64,000 bases of DNA from JAODBQ01 sp047602055 (GTDB lineage: Bacteria > Actinomycetota > Acidimicrobiia > Acidimicrobiales > Ilumatobacteraceae): the NCBI GenBank assembly GCA_047602055.1, contig JASGIG010000001.1, positions 2,728,001 through 2,792,000 on the forward strand, read 5' to 3'. The notes below the pieces were generated by a model. That model searched no databases. It was not told the DNA's origin and saw nothing but the letters and a program-made list of their open reading frames with translations. This document shows, piece after piece, positions 39,488 through 48,634 of the stretch (within the stretch, counting starts at the first letter, position 1; each line of letters starts with the position of its first letter). The position numbers were made by a program, and so were the translations under genes.

Positions 39488-42010
39488 ATGGGTGAGCGGC
39501 CGCGCCAGGTGGTCGCCCGCCGGCGGCTGGTCGAGCTCGTCGACCAGGTGGCCGGCGGTCAGACGGTCGCCGTCGCCGCGCCCGCTGGCTGGGGCAAGAG
39601 CGAGCTGCTCGTCTCGTGGGAGCGGACGCGCCGTTCGGCCATCTCGGTCGCGTGGGTCTCGCTGGAGGATGGTGACGCCGCCGCGCCGCGGCTGTGGCGC
39701 AAGCTGCTCGCCGCCGTCGCGGCGTCGACATGGCCGGATCGAGATCGACTCGCCGGGGTCGGTGTCGCCCCCGAAGGCGAGGTCGACGTCGGCGAGCTCG
39801 TCGAGGCGGTCACTGCCCGCGCCGACGACGGGGCCGTGCCGTTGGTGCTCGTCGTCGACGACGTGCACCACCTCGCCGGCGGCCCCGGCGCCGACGGCCT
39901 GGCGCTGCTGCTGCGCCGCCGGCCGGCGCAGTGGCGCTTCGTGGTCAGCGGGCGATCGCTGCCGCTGCCGTTGATGCGCCTGCGTGTCGCCGGCCTGATC
40001 ACCAACATCGGCCAGGCGGAGCTGGCGTTCACCGAGGCCGAGGCCGCGCAGCTGTTCGCCGACGCCGGCTGCCGTCTCGACACCGCCGACGTGCGTGCCC
40101 TGGTCGACTGCACCGGGGGATGGGCGGCAGGACTGCGCCTGGCCACGATGCCGCTGCTCGCCGGGACGCCGCCGCAGGACGTGATCGCCGGGGTGCGCGC
40201 CGGGCAGCACGACGTCGAGCGCTACTTCGAGGAGGAGGTGCTCGACGCGCTGCCGGCCGGCGCCGGCGACTTCCTCCTGGCGACCTGCGTCGCCCCCAGC
40301 CTCGACGCCGGGTTGGCGACGCTGCTGTCCGGTCGTCCCGACGCCGCGGCGCTGCTGCGCGAGCTGGTCGACGCCGGCGTCTTCACCGCTGCCGACCGCC
40401 ACCACCTCGGGGGTTTCCGCTACCACCCGCTGCTGGCCGAGTCGCTCGAGCGTCACCTGCTGCAGACCGATCCGCCACGTCACCGCGCCCAGCACGCCCG
40501 GGTGGCGCACTGGCATCGCGAGCGTGGCGAGTCGCAGCGCGCCTTCCCGCACGCCGTCGCCGCGCAGGACTGGGATCTTGCCGTCGGGTTGATCGACGAC
40601 GTGTGGATCACGCTGTTCGTCGGCGGCGACCTCGACCGCCTGGCCGGGCTGGTCGCGGCGATCCCGCGCCGCCGACTCGAGGCCGATCCGGTGCTCGCGG
40701 CGATCGGCGCGCTCGCCGCACTGGACCGTGGCGGCGGACGACCCTCGCTCGACGCCGCCGCGAGCCGACCGGAGCTGGTGCTGGCGATCGAGCTGGCCCG
40801 TCGCGACGGTCGGGCCGCCGACGCCCGCCTGCTGGCCGCGGCGGCGCTCGCCGACCCGCCACCGGACGCCGACGTCGCCGCCCGGCTGCGGGCGTACGTG
40901 CTGCTCAGCGTCGGCGTCGCCGAGTACTGGGCGAGCGAGCGGGCCGACGCCGAGCGGGACCTGCGCGACGCGCTCGCGACGTGCGAGCGCGTCGGCCTCG
41001 ACTACCTCCGCCTCGGCTGCCTCAGCCAGCTCGTCGGCGTGCTGACCGCGCAGAACAGGGTGAACGACGCCGACGAGCTCGCCGCGATCGCCGCCTCGCT
41101 GGCCGCCGAGCGCGGCTGGCAGGGCTCGGGCTGGGCGGCCGAGCTGTGGCACGCGCTCGGCTGGATCCACTACCTCCGTTGCGACCTCGACGCGGCCCGC
41201 GCCCACCTGGAGCGCGCCGAGCGCTGCGTGTGGCACCAGGACGCAGTGGTCGGCACCATCATCCCGACGATCGGGGCGCTCGTCGCCAGCCTCGGCGGCC
41301 ACGACGCCGAGGCGCTGGCCCTGCTCGATCTGGCCAGCGCCCGGCTCCCCGAACGGCGCGAGGACTACCTGTTCCTGGCGTACATCGACGCCGAGCGGGC
41401 CCGCCACGCGATCCGGGCCGGCGACCTGCGCGCCGCCCGCGAGCTGCTCGCCGGCGACATCGCCGCCCGCTCGCTGCACCACGCCGTGGCGGCCGCCGAG
41501 CTGGCCGTCGCCGAGCATCGACTCGGCGACGCGCGGCGCGTGCTCGCCCGTGGCCTCGACGAGGCCGAGGGCTATCTCGACCAGCGGGTGCACGCGCTGG
41601 CGCTGCTGGCCGGGCTTCAGTCGGGCGCGGACGCCAACGACACCCTGCTGCTCGCCGTGCGCCTCGCCGCGCCCGAGGGGATCATCGCCCCGTTCTGCCA
41701 GGTCGGCGCGCCGGTGATGCGGGCGCTCACCGAGATCGGCCGTGCCCATCACGCGTTGCGCCCGTTCACGACGTCGGTGCGCGAGCGCTTCCGGGCGATC
41801 AGCGATCCGGGTGGACCCGGCGGGTTGACCGCTCGTGAGCTGGAGGTGGTGCGGCTGCTCGACGGCCACGACACGCTGGCCGAAGTGGCGGCGCGGCTGC
41901 ACGTGTCGACCAACACGCTCAAGGTCCACACCCGTCACCTGTACGACAAGCTCGGGGTCGGCTCCCGGCGCGAGGCGGTCGTCGAGGCGACCAGGCGCGG
42001 GCTGCTCTAG
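39488..42010 (+). CDS. large LuxR-family (MalT/LAL-like) regulator
   Basis: 840 residues. N-terminal P-loop APAGWGKSELLVSW near residue 31 and Walker B-like PLVLVVDDVHHLAG near 120 (STAND ATPase). The middle is helical TPR-like repeats (residues 350-740). The C-terminal LuxR HTH is GGLTARELEVVRLLDGHDTLAEVAARLHVSTNTLKVHTRHLYDKLGV near 779-823. It directly follows the importer operon and probably senses a ligand of that pathway. ATG 39488 chosen; a GTG at 39452 would add 12 residues. Confidence 0.88.
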   Translation: MGERPRQVVARRRLVELVDQVAGGQTVAVAAPAGWGKSELLVSWERTRRSAISVAWVSLEDGDAAAPRLWRKLLAAVAASTWPDRDRLAGVGVAPEGEVDVGELVEAVTARADDGAVPLVLVVDDVHHLAGGPGADGLALLLRRRPAQWRFVVSGRSLPLPLMRLRVAGLITNIGQAELAFTEAEAAQLFADAGCRLDTADVRALVDCTGGWAAGLRLATMPLLAGTPPQDVIAGVRAGQHDVERYFEEEVLDALPAGAGDFLLATCVAPSLDAGLATLLSGRPDAAALLRELVDAGVFTAADRHHLGGFRYHPLLAESLERHLLQTDPPRHRAQHARVAHWHRERGESQRAFPHAVAAQDWDLAVGLIDDVWITLFVGGDLDRLAGLVAAIPRRRLEADPVLAAIGALAALDRGGGRPSLDAAASRPELVLAIELARRDGRAADARLLAAAALADPPPDADVAARLRAYVLLSVGVAEYWASERADAERDLRDALATCERVGLDYLRLGCLSQLVGVLTAQNRVNDADELAAIAASLAAERGWQGSGWAAELWHALGWIHYLRCDLDAARAHLERAERCVWHQDAVVGTIIPTIGALVASLGGHDAEALALLDLASARLPERREDYLFLAYIDAERARHAIRAGDLRAARELLAGDIAARSLHHAVAAAELAVAEHRLGDARRVLARGLDEAEGYLDQRVHALALLAGLQSGADANDTLLLAVRLAAPEGIIAPFCQVGAPVMRALTEIGRAHHALRPFTTSVRERFRAISDPGGPGGLTARELEVVRLLDGHDTLAEVAARLHVSTNTLKVHTRHLYDKLGVGSRREAVVEATRRGLL

Positions 42011-42025
42011 CCCTACGGTGCGGCG

Positions 42026-42376
42026 GTGGCCAGCGAGATCCCGCACGTCAGCGACGAGGAGACGCGCGCCGGGCTGGCGACGACGCACGAGTACGCGCCG
42101 GTGATCCTCCGCCAGGGCCCTGCCTACCAGGACGAGGGCGCGCCGGCGATCGTGTGGGAGCACGGCCGCCGCAACTTCGGCTTGCGCGCCGACGGGGTGA
42201 CGGACGTCGTCTGCCCCGTCATGGACGACTCGGCGGTGTGCGGCGTGGCCGTGTTCGACGCCACCCCCGGCGAGGTCGCGCGCGTCATGGACGGCGACCC
42301 GGGCGTCGCTGCCGGTGTGTTCGTCGACGACGTGCACCCGTGCCGGGGCTTCCCCGGCGACGCGCTCGGGGGCTGA
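42026..42376 (+). CDS. YciI-like small protein
   Basis: 116 residues from GTG 42026. LRQGPAYQDEGAPAIVWEHGRRNFGLRADGV, then GVAVFDATPGEVARVMDGDPGVAAGVFVDDVHPCRGFPGDAL, the ferredoxin-like pattern of YCII-related proteins, including the conserved MDGDP. Function unknown. Confidence 0.65.
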   Translation: MASEIPHVSDEETRAGLATTHEYAPVILRQGPAYQDEGAPAIVWEHGRRNFGLRADGVTDVVCPVMDDSAVCGVAVFDATPGEVARVMDGDPGVAAGVFVDDVHPCRGFPGDALGG

Positions 42377-42379
42377 CCT

Positions 42380-42946
42380 GTCGCGGACGTCCCCGCGCTC
42401 GTCCGCGCCCGAGCACTGTCGGGCGGGGCGGTCGACGAGGAGGCGCCGGTCCCGCTGCTCGAACGGCTCGGCCCCAACCTCCACGAGCTCGGCCTGAACG
42501 TGCCCGAGATCCTGGCGACGATCGTGCGGACGCTGTCGGCGATGTGACGCCCAGTCGCGGCCGACGTCGCCCTGCCGACCGCGGCGGAGAAGGCCGCCTG
42601 GCTGGGACGGTACATCGTCACGACGTGGGAGCGACTCGACCGCCCGTGCGACCGTGCCGTCGTCGACCGCGCCGTGGCCTGCTGCGACTCGCGCGCTGCT
42701 GCGTTCGAACCGGCTCGTGCGGTGCTCGTCCACGGCGACGTGCACGGCTGGAACGCCGTCGCCACCGGCGGCGGCGCGTGTCGCTTCGTCGACCCCGATG
42801 GGTTGCGCTCGGAACCGGCGAACGATCTCGCCGTGCCGATGCGCGAGGACAACGAGCCGCTGTTCGCCGGCGTCCGGTGCGGGCGTCCCACCCTGTCGCG
42901 CCCTGACCGGGCGGGACCCGGTCGAGGCGCGACACGATCGGCATAG
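42380..42946 (+). pseudogene. APH(6)/hydroxyurea-type phosphotransferase, decayed
   Basis: In one frame: DVPALVRARALSGG, a jump to PVPLLERLGPNLHELGLNVPEIL (about 100 residues missing), then an in-frame TGA (42545-42547) where relatives usually have Trp (xxWRP), then LPTAAEKAAWLGRYIVTTWERLDRPC, the catalytic loop VLVHGDVHGWNAVA and FVDPDGLRSEPANDLAVPMREDNEPL. The C terminus is lost into the palindrome at 42894-42934. Three separate lesions, so certainly not an intact kinase gene. Confidence 0.75.
42894..42934. repeat. imperfect hairpin (palindrome family D, copy 2)
   Basis: TGTCGCGCC-CT-GACCGGG pairs with CCCGGTC-GA-GGCGCGACA. Same core as 17284-17332. It sits where the phosphotransferase reading frame loses homology, 22 bp before the next ATG. 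Confidence 0.65.
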
Positions 42947-42955
42947 CGTGAGGCC

Positions 42956-43327
42956 ATGTCCAAGACCGTCGCGCTCGCCGACGTCGCCGCGCAGCTCGAC
43001 CACTACGGGCCGCTGGCCACGCTCGTCACCGTCGGCCCCGGTGGGGCGCCGCACGTCGGCACCGTTCTCGTCACCGTCGCCGGCGACGGGCTGGCCTTCC
43101 AGGTCGGCCCGACGACGCGCGGCCACGTCCTCGCCAACCCCGCGGTGTCGCTGGCCTGGCTGGCCGACGGCGACGACTACCAGCTGATCGTCGACGGTGA
43201 CGCCCGGGTCGCCGATGAGCCCGCTGCCGGCGGCCTGTACCCGGCCGTCGTCAGCGTCCGCAACGGCATCCGCCACCGCCTCGCCGGCCGCGTCGACGGC
43301 CCGAGCTGCCGCGCCATCGGCCATTGA
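42956..43327 (+). CDS. PPOX-class flavin/F420-binding protein
   Basis: 123 residues. Split-barrel pattern YGPLATLVTVGPGGAPHVGTVLVTVAGDGLAFQVGPTTRGHVLANPAVSLAWL. TAGCGT (42944-42949) lies 6 nt before the ATG. Probably a small F420- or heme/flavin-binding oxidoreductase; substrate unknown. Confidence 0.75.
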   Translation: MSKTVALADVAAQLDHYGPLATLVTVGPGGAPHVGTVLVTVAGDGLAFQVGPTTRGHVLANPAVSLAWLADGDDYQLIVDGDARVADEPAAGGLYPAVVSVRNGIRHRLAGRVDGPSCRAIGH

Positions 43328-43471
43328 ACACAAGCGTGGGCGCGGAAGACGACGCCAGGCGTCGTGAATCGCGCCCACCCGAACGGCGCCGCAACCCGAT
43401 CGTCATCGTCGCCGCGGGGATCACCCGCCGCAGGTGATCCCGGGCGTGCCGGCGTCGTGCATCGTGGTCGG

Positions 43472-44488
43472 GTGACCGAGACCATCATCCGCAAGGCCAT
43501 CCCGGTGATCGACATCGATCCGTACCGTGAGGGCACGCCCGAGGGCAAGCAGGCGGTCGCCGAGGCGGTGAACGACGCCTGCCGCTCGATCGGCTTCCTC
43601 GTCATCACCGGGCACGGCGTCGACCCCGACCTCGTCGCTCGGCTGCGCGCCGTGACCGCCGAGTTCTTCGCTCTCCCCGACGACGACAAGCTGGCGATCA
43701 AGATGCCGCCGGACCGCTACCGCGGCTACATGGCCGAAGCGGAGTCGCTGGCCGCCAGCTACGGCCAGGAGTCGCCGCCGGACATCAAGGAGTCGCTGTC
43801 GATCGGCCCGGTCGACGTGCCCGCCGCCGACGACTACTTCTCGTCGCAGCGCGCCGGAGCGTTCTTCGCCCCGAACCAGTGGCCGGCGCAGCCGGCCGAG
43901 CTGCGTGCCGTGTGGTCCGAGTACTACCGCGAGATGTCTCGACTGGCGACGGAGCTGATGCGCATCTTCGCCCTGGCGCTCGGGATGGACGAGCACCACT
44001 TCGACGCGCTCGTCGATCGCCACATCACCAACATGAGCGGGATCCACTACCCGCCGCTGCAGGCGGAGCCGCTCCCGGGTCAGCTGCGCGGCGGTGCGCA
44101 CACCGACTTCGGCAGCCTGACGATCGTCCAGCGCGACGCCGCCCCTGGCGGGCTGGAGGTGCTGATCGACGGCGAGTGGACGCCGGCGCCGTACGTCGAG
44201 GACTCGTTCGTGATCAACCTCGGCGACCTGATGGCCGAGTGGACCAACGACGAGTGGGTGTCGACGATCCACCGCGTCGCCCTGCCGCCGACGATGGCCG
44301 ACGCGGCGTCGGACCGCTACTCGTTCACGTTCTTCCACCAGCCGAACTACGACGCGGTGATCGAGGTCATCCCGACCTGCACCGGCCCGGACCGGCCGGC
44401 CAGGTACGGCACGACGACATCCGGTGCGCACATCACCACCAAGATCACCAAGATGCGCTCGCCGGGTCTCGCCGACGGGGCGCGCTGA
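43472..44488 (+). CDS. 2-oxoglutarate/Fe(II)-dependent oxygenase (isopenicillin N synthase family)
   Basis: 338 residues from GTG 43472 (CATCGT 6 nt upstream). The non-haem DIOX N-terminal domain starts IPVIDIDPY...GFLVITGHGVDPDL. Iron ligands His and Asp in GGAHTDFGSLTIVQ (near 212) and His in STIHRVALP (near 270), with Arg in DRYSFTFF for the co-substrate carboxylate. Likely hydroxylates a small molecule. Its stop overlaps the ATG of the next (broken) gene. Confidence 0.87.
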   Translation: MTETIIRKAIPVIDIDPYREGTPEGKQAVAEAVNDACRSIGFLVITGHGVDPDLVARLRAVTAEFFALPDDDKLAIKMPPDRYRGYMAEAESLAASYGQESPPDIKESLSIGPVDVPAADDYFSSQRAGAFFAPNQWPAQPAELRAVWSEYYREMSRLATELMRIFALALGMDEHHFDALVDRHITNMSGIHYPPLQAEPLPGQLRGGAHTDFGSLTIVQRDAAPGGLEVLIDGEWTPAPYVEDSFVINLGDLMAEWTNDEWVSTIHRVALPPTMADAASDRYSFTFFHQPNYDAVIEVIPTCTGPDRPARYGTTTSGAHITTKITKMRSPGLADGAR

Positions 44489-44810
44489 TGGCCTGGCCCG
44501 TCCACGAGGAGCAGGTCTACGAGACCAGGTCGGCAAGACCGCCGTGCTCGTCCAGGCGTACCTCGACGAGGGACTGGCGATCCTGCGGCGCGTGCTCGGT
44601 GAGGACGCGTTGGTCGGCCTGTGGACCGTCGAGCTCGGCGGCAGCATGGACGAGATGATCCAGATCTGGGGCTTCGATTCCGAGGAGGACCGCCGCGCCC
44701 GCCGCGCTGCCCTCTGGGAGGATCCCGCGTGGCTCGACTTCGCCAAGCGCTTCGGCCCGCTCATCGTGCGCCGCTCGATGCGCGCCCTCGACCCTGTCGT
44801 GGTGCAGTGA
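44488..44810 (+). pseudogene. NIPSNAP family protein, frameshifted
   Basis: ATG 44488 reads MAWPVHEEQVYETR. After about 14 codons the homology continues in another frame as VGKTAVLVQAYLDEGLAILRRVLGEDALVGLWTVELGG..QIWGFDSEEDRRARRAALWEDPAWLDFAKRF, a typical NIPSNAP domain. The short TYTLR-type strand between is missing, so a small deletion has changed the frame near 44530. Confidence 0.65.
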
Positions 44811-44827
44811 TCATGGCGTGACACCGT

Positions 44828-44883
44828 CGTCGCTCCGTCGCTCCGTCGCTCCGTCGCTCCGTCGCTCCGTCGCTCCGTCGCTC
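44828..44883. repeat. tandem repeat, seven perfect copies of CGTCGCTC
   Basis: An 8-bp unit repeated seven times without error, ending 96 bp before korA. The remaining 44884-44979 contains the ribosome site GGGGGAGAGG just before the korA ATG. Confidence 0.9.
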
Positions 44884-44979
44884 GGCGGGGTCGCGGGCTA
44901 GCGTCGGGCGTGACGGATCCGGCAAGGGGGCCGGCCGTCCGCAGACCGGGGGGCGTGCCCTCCGAGGGGGAGAGGTGTC

Positions 44980-46854
44980 ATGACCGACACCGTCGAGCGT
45001 CCAGTCGGGCGTCGGGCCGAGACGATCTCGCGCGTCGTCGTGCGCTTTGCCGGTGACTCCGGCGACGGCATGCAGCTGACCGGCGACCGGTTCACGTCGG
45101 CGAGCGCCGTGTTCGGCAACGACCTGTCCACGCTGCCCGACTTCCCGGCGGAGATCCGTGCCCCGGCCGGCACGGTCAACGGCGTCTCCAGCTTCCAGGT
45201 GCACATCTCCGACCACGACATCACCACGCCGGGCGATGCGCCGAGCGTGCTCGTGGCGATGAACCCGGCGGCGTTGAAGGCCGACATCGGCCGGCTCGAG
45301 CAGGGTGGCCTGCTGATCGTCAACACCGACGCGTTCGAGGAGCGCGACCTGGCCAAGGCCGGTTACGCGACGAACCCGCTGGAGGACGACTCGCTGAATG
45401 CCTACAAGGTCATCGAGGTGCCGATGACGTCGCTGACCCAGACGGCGACGGCGCCGCTCGGCGTCAAGCCGCGCGACGCCGAGCGCTCGAAGAACTTCTT
45501 CGCCCTCGGGCTGATCTCGTGGCTGTACTCCCGGCCGATCGAGCCGACGCTGGCGTGGATCGGCGGGCGCTTCAAGGACCTCGTCAAGGCCAGCAACACG
45601 GCCGCGTTCCACGCCGGCTACCACTTCGGTGAGACCACCGAGCTGTTCGACCACCCCTACGAGGTCCGCCCGGCGAAGCTGCCGGCCGGCGAGTACACGA
45701 ACATCGGCGGCAACACAGCGCTCGCCTGGGGCCTGGTCGCCGCCGGGCAGCTCGCCAAGCTGCCCGTGACGCTCGGCAGCTACCCGATCACCCCGGCCAG
45801 CGACATCCTCCACGAGCTGAGCAAGCACAAGAACTTCGGGGTGCGCACGGTCCAGGCCGAGGACGAGATCGCCGCCGCCGGCATGGCCCTCGGCGCGGCG
45901 TTCGCCGGGCACCTCGGCGTCACCACCACCAGCGGCCCTGGCGTCGCGCTGAAGAGCGAGACGATCAGCCTGGCGGTGTCGCTGGAGCTGCCGATGCTGA
46001 TCATCGACATCCAGCGCGGCGGCCCGTCCACCGGCCTGCCCACCAAGACCGAGGCGGCCGACTTGAACATCGCCCTGTTCGGCCGTCACGGCGAGGCGCC
46101 GCTGCCGATCGTCGCCACCTCCAGCCCGTCGAACTGCTTCTTCGCGGCGATCGAGGCGGCACGCATCGCCCTGAGGTACCGCACCCCGGTGATCCTGCTC
46201 AGCGACGGCTACATCGCCAACGGCGCCGAGCCGTGGAAGCTCCCCGACGTCGCCGATCTGCCGGACATCTCCGTGCCGTTCGCCACCGAGAAGAACCACG
46301 TCGCCGACGACGGAACCGAGGAGTTCTGGCCGTACCTGCGCGACCCCGAGACGCTGGCCCGCCCGTGGGCGATCCCCGGCACGCCGGGCCTGATGCACCG
46401 CATCGGTGGCATCGAGAAGGAGGACGGCACCGGCAACATCAACTACACGCCGGAGAACCACTCCAAGATGGTCCACCTGCGCGCCGCCAAGATCGCCGGG
46501 ATCGCCGACGACATCCCCGAGGTGACGGTGACCGGCGACGAGGACGCCGAGCTGTGCGTGCTCGGTTGGGGCTCGACGTGGGCGGCGATCGACGCCGCGG
46601 TGCAGCGCACGCGGCGCGCCGGCACCAAGGTCGCCTGGGTGCACCTCACCCACCTCAACCCGTTGCCACGCAACCTCGGCGAGGTGCTGCGACGGTTCCC
46701 GAAGATCATCGTGCCCGAGCTGAACCTCGGGCAGCTGTGCCGCATCGTGCGCGCCGAGTTCCTCGTCGACGCCAAGCCGGTCAGCAAGGTGCAGGGCCTG
46801 CCCTTCACCGCCGTCGAGCTCGAAGATGCAATTGCGGAGGCCCTGCGCTCATGA
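44980..46854 (+). CDS. korA: 2-oxoglutarate:ferredoxin oxidoreductase, fused gamma-alpha subunit
   Basis: 624 residues. The N-terminal gamma domain (VVVRFAGDSGDGMQLTGDRFTSASAVFGNDLSTLPDFPAEIRAP) is fused to the pyrimidine-binding alpha domain (GNTALAWGLVAAGQ.., SYPITPASDILHEL, VQAEDEIAAAGMALGAAFAG). This is the KorA layout of actinobacteria such as Mycobacterium. With KorB it oxidises 2-oxoglutarate to succinyl-CoA, passing electrons to ferredoxin; another 2-oxoacid is possible. Confidence 0.92.
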   Translation: MTDTVERPVGRRAETISRVVVRFAGDSGDGMQLTGDRFTSASAVFGNDLSTLPDFPAEIRAPAGTVNGVSSFQVHISDHDITTPGDAPSVLVAMNPAALKADIGRLEQGGLLIVNTDAFEERDLAKAGYATNPLEDDSLNAYKVIEVPMTSLTQTATAPLGVKPRDAERSKNFFALGLISWLYSRPIEPTLAWIGGRFKDLVKASNTAAFHAGYHFGETTELFDHPYEVRPAKLPAGEYTNIGGNTALAWGLVAAGQLAKLPVTLGSYPITPASDILHELSKHKNFGVRTVQAEDEIAAAGMALGAAFAGHLGVTTTSGPGVALKSETISLAVSLELPMLIIDIQRGGPSTGLPTKTEAADLNIALFGRHGEAPLPIVATSSPSNCFFAAIEAARIALRYRTPVILLSDGYIANGAEPWKLPDVADLPDISVPFATEKNHVADDGTEEFWPYLRDPETLARPWAIPGTPGLMHRIGGIEKEDGTGNINYTPENHSKMVHLRAAKIAGIADDIPEVTVTGDEDAELCVLGWGSTWAAIDAAVQRTRRAGTKVAWVHLTHLNPLPRNLGEVLRRFPKIIVPELNLGQLCRIVRAEFLVDAKPVSKVQGLPFTAVELEDAIAEALRS

Positions 46855-47876
46855 GTGACACGATCGTCCCCCTGACCACGAAGAAGGACTGGATCTCCGA
46901 TCAGGAGGTCCGCTGGTGCCCGGGCTGCGGCGACTACGGGATCATGCAGGCCGTCCAGCAGCTGATGCCCGACCTCGGCGTCGCCCCCGAGAACACCGTG
47001 TTCGTCAGCGGGATCGGCTGCTCCAGCCGCTTCCCCTACTACATGAACACGTACGGCATGCACTCGATCCATGGGCGCGCCCCGGCGATCGCCACCGGCC
47101 TGGCCGTGGCCCGGCCGGACCTCGACGTGTGGGTGATCACCGGCGACGGCGACGGCCTGTCGATCGGCGGCAACCACCTCATCCACGCCCTGCGGCGCAA
47201 CGTCAACCTGACGATCCTGCTGTTCAACAACCGGATCTACGGGCTGACCAAGGGCCAGTACTCGCCGACGTCGGAGATCGGCAAGGTCACCAAGAGCACC
47301 CCGCTCGGCTCGGTCGACCCGCCGTTCAACCCGCTGTCGGTGGCACTCGGCGCGGAGGCGTCGTTCGTCGCCCGCACCCACGACCTCGACCGCAAGCACA
47401 TGATGCGGACCTTCAAGGCCGCCCACGACCACCGGGGCGCGTCGTTCGTCGAGATCTTCCAGAACTGCAACGTGTTCAACGACCACGCGTTCGAACACGT
47501 CACCGGCCGTGTCGCTCGCGAGGAGATGATGATCGACCTGGTCCACGGTCAGCCGATCCGCTTCGGCGCCGAGGGTCATCGCGGCGTCGTGATGCGGCCG
47601 GACGGGCAGCTCGAGATCGTCGCCGTCGCCGACGTCGGCGAGGATGCGATCCTCGTCCACGACGCCAGTCGCGACGACCCGAGCCTGGCCTTCGCGCTGG
47701 CTCGCCTGTCGCACGACGACCACTCGCCGACGCCGTTCGGCATCTTCCGAGACGTCGACCGCGGCCTGGGCTACGGCGAGATGGTCGCCGCCCAGGTGAT
47801 GGAGTCGTCCGCCAAGAAGGGCCCCGGCGACCTCGCCGGCCTGCTGCGCAGCACCGGCACCTGGGAAGTGAACTGA
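46851..47876 (+). CDS. korB: 2-oxoglutarate:ferredoxin oxidoreductase, beta subunit
   Basis: 341 residues. Cluster cysteines in RWCPGCGDYG (near 22) and GIGCSSRFP, and the thiamine-diphosphate motif GDGDGLSIGGNH....NVNLTILLFNN near 101-126. ATG overlaps the korA stop (ATGA). No separate ferredoxin-type subunit follows. Confidence 0.93.
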   Translation: MSDTIVPLTTKKDWISDQEVRWCPGCGDYGIMQAVQQLMPDLGVAPENTVFVSGIGCSSRFPYYMNTYGMHSIHGRAPAIATGLAVARPDLDVWVITGDGDGLSIGGNHLIHALRRNVNLTILLFNNRIYGLTKGQYSPTSEIGKVTKSTPLGSVDPPFNPLSVALGAEASFVARTHDLDRKHMMRTFKAAHDHRGASFVEIFQNCNVFNDHAFEHVTGRVAREEMMIDLVHGQPIRFGAEGHRGVVMRPDGQLEIVAVADVGEDAILVHDASRDDPSLAFALARLSHDDHSPTPFGIFRDVDRGLGYGEMVAAQVMESSAKKGPGDLAGLLRSTGTWEVN

Positions 47877-47887
47877 CGTCCGGAGCA

Positions 47888-47916
47888 GCGGCGCTTCGCC
47901 GCATATGCTCATATGC
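47888..47916. promoter_or_regulatory. korB terminator hairpin and VapBC operator
   Basis: GCGGCG-CTT-CGCCGC (47888-47902) can end the korAB transcript. GCATAT-GCTC-ATATGC (47901-47916) is a perfect palindrome directly touching the ATG of the antitoxin gene, and TATGCT within it is a leaderless -10 box. Antitoxin binding here would block the promoter. Confidence 0.6.
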
Positions 47917-48159
47917 ATGAGGACGACCATCCTGCTGCCTGACGCATTGGCCGAAGCGGCGCGTCGTCGGGCGCTGGCTGAGGGCCGCACCTTCACCTCG
48001 TTGGTCGAGGAGGGTCTGCGCGCGGTGCTCGACAAGCCTCCGGCGGCGCCTGCCCATCGGCGCCTGCCAGTCGCCGGTCGACGGGGTGGGCATCCGCTGG
48101 TCGATCTCGAGGATCGCGAGCAGATCTGGGGGGCGCTCGACGCCGACGGCCCGCGGTGA
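47917..48159 (+). CDS. VapB-type antitoxin
   Basis: 80 residues. Ribbon-helix-helix start MRTTILLPDALAEAARRRALAEGRTFTSLVEEGLRAVL, then a Pro/Arg-rich tail for toxin binding. Its stop overlaps the GTG of the PIN-domain gene. Confidence 0.85.
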   Translation: MRTTILLPDALAEAARRRALAEGRTFTSLVEEGLRAVLDKPPAAPAHRRLPVAGRRGGHPLVDLEDREQIWGALDADGPR

Positions 48160-48593
48160 TCATCCCGGACGTCAACGTCCTGGTGCGAGCCCACCGGCGC
48201 GACACCGATGGTCACGACGCGGTCCACGAGTGGCTGGATCGAGCGCTGGGCGGGCCAGAGGAGATCGGCCTCGTCGACGTCGTCCTCAGCGGATTCGTGC
48301 GGATCGTCACCAACTCGCGGATCTTCGATCCGCCGTCGTCGACGTCGTCGGCGGTCGGCTTCGTCGACGCGCTGATCGGATCACCAGCCACCGTCTGGGT
48401 GCCGACGGGTGAGGCGGTGTGGCGCCGGTTCGCGCAGATCGCTCGCTCCGACCGCCAGATCCGCGGCGACCTCGTCCCCGACGCCTACATCGCCGCGTGC
48501 GCGCTGGCCAACCGGTCCGTGGTAGCGACCGGTGATCACGGGTTCGCCCGGTTCGCCGGTCTGCGTCGCCTCGATCCACTGGACGGCTACTGA
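48156..48593 (+). CDS. VapC-type PIN-domain toxin
   Basis: 145 residues. Acidic PIN residues: Asp in IIPDVNVLVRAHR, Glu/Asp in the middle (LVDVVLSGFVRIVTN), Asp pair in LVPDAYIAACAL and VATGDHGFARF. A ribonuclease inhibited by the upstream antitoxin; target RNA unknown. Confidence 0.88.
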   Translation: MIIPDVNVLVRAHRRDTDGHDAVHEWLDRALGGPEEIGLVDVVLSGFVRIVTNSRIFDPPSSTSSAVGFVDALIGSPATVWVPTGEAVWRRFAQIARSDRQIRGDLVPDAYIAACALANRSVVATGDHGFARFAGLRRLDPLDGY

Positions 48594-48634
48594 AACGGTG
48601 TGAAGCGCGCGGTGGTGTTGAGCAGACTGTTCCG

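Noticed and set aside
42545..42547. UGA recoding (selenocysteine) in the kinase-like frame.
   Set aside because: The site normally holds Trp, not Cys or Sec, and the gene has other disabling deletions.
37736..43378. Very long open frame on the minus strand (about 1880 codons).
   Set aside because: It lies opposite the ABC, lipoprotein and LuxR genes, has a His/Arg/Asp-rich composition with no domain, and is a product of GC bias in the third position.
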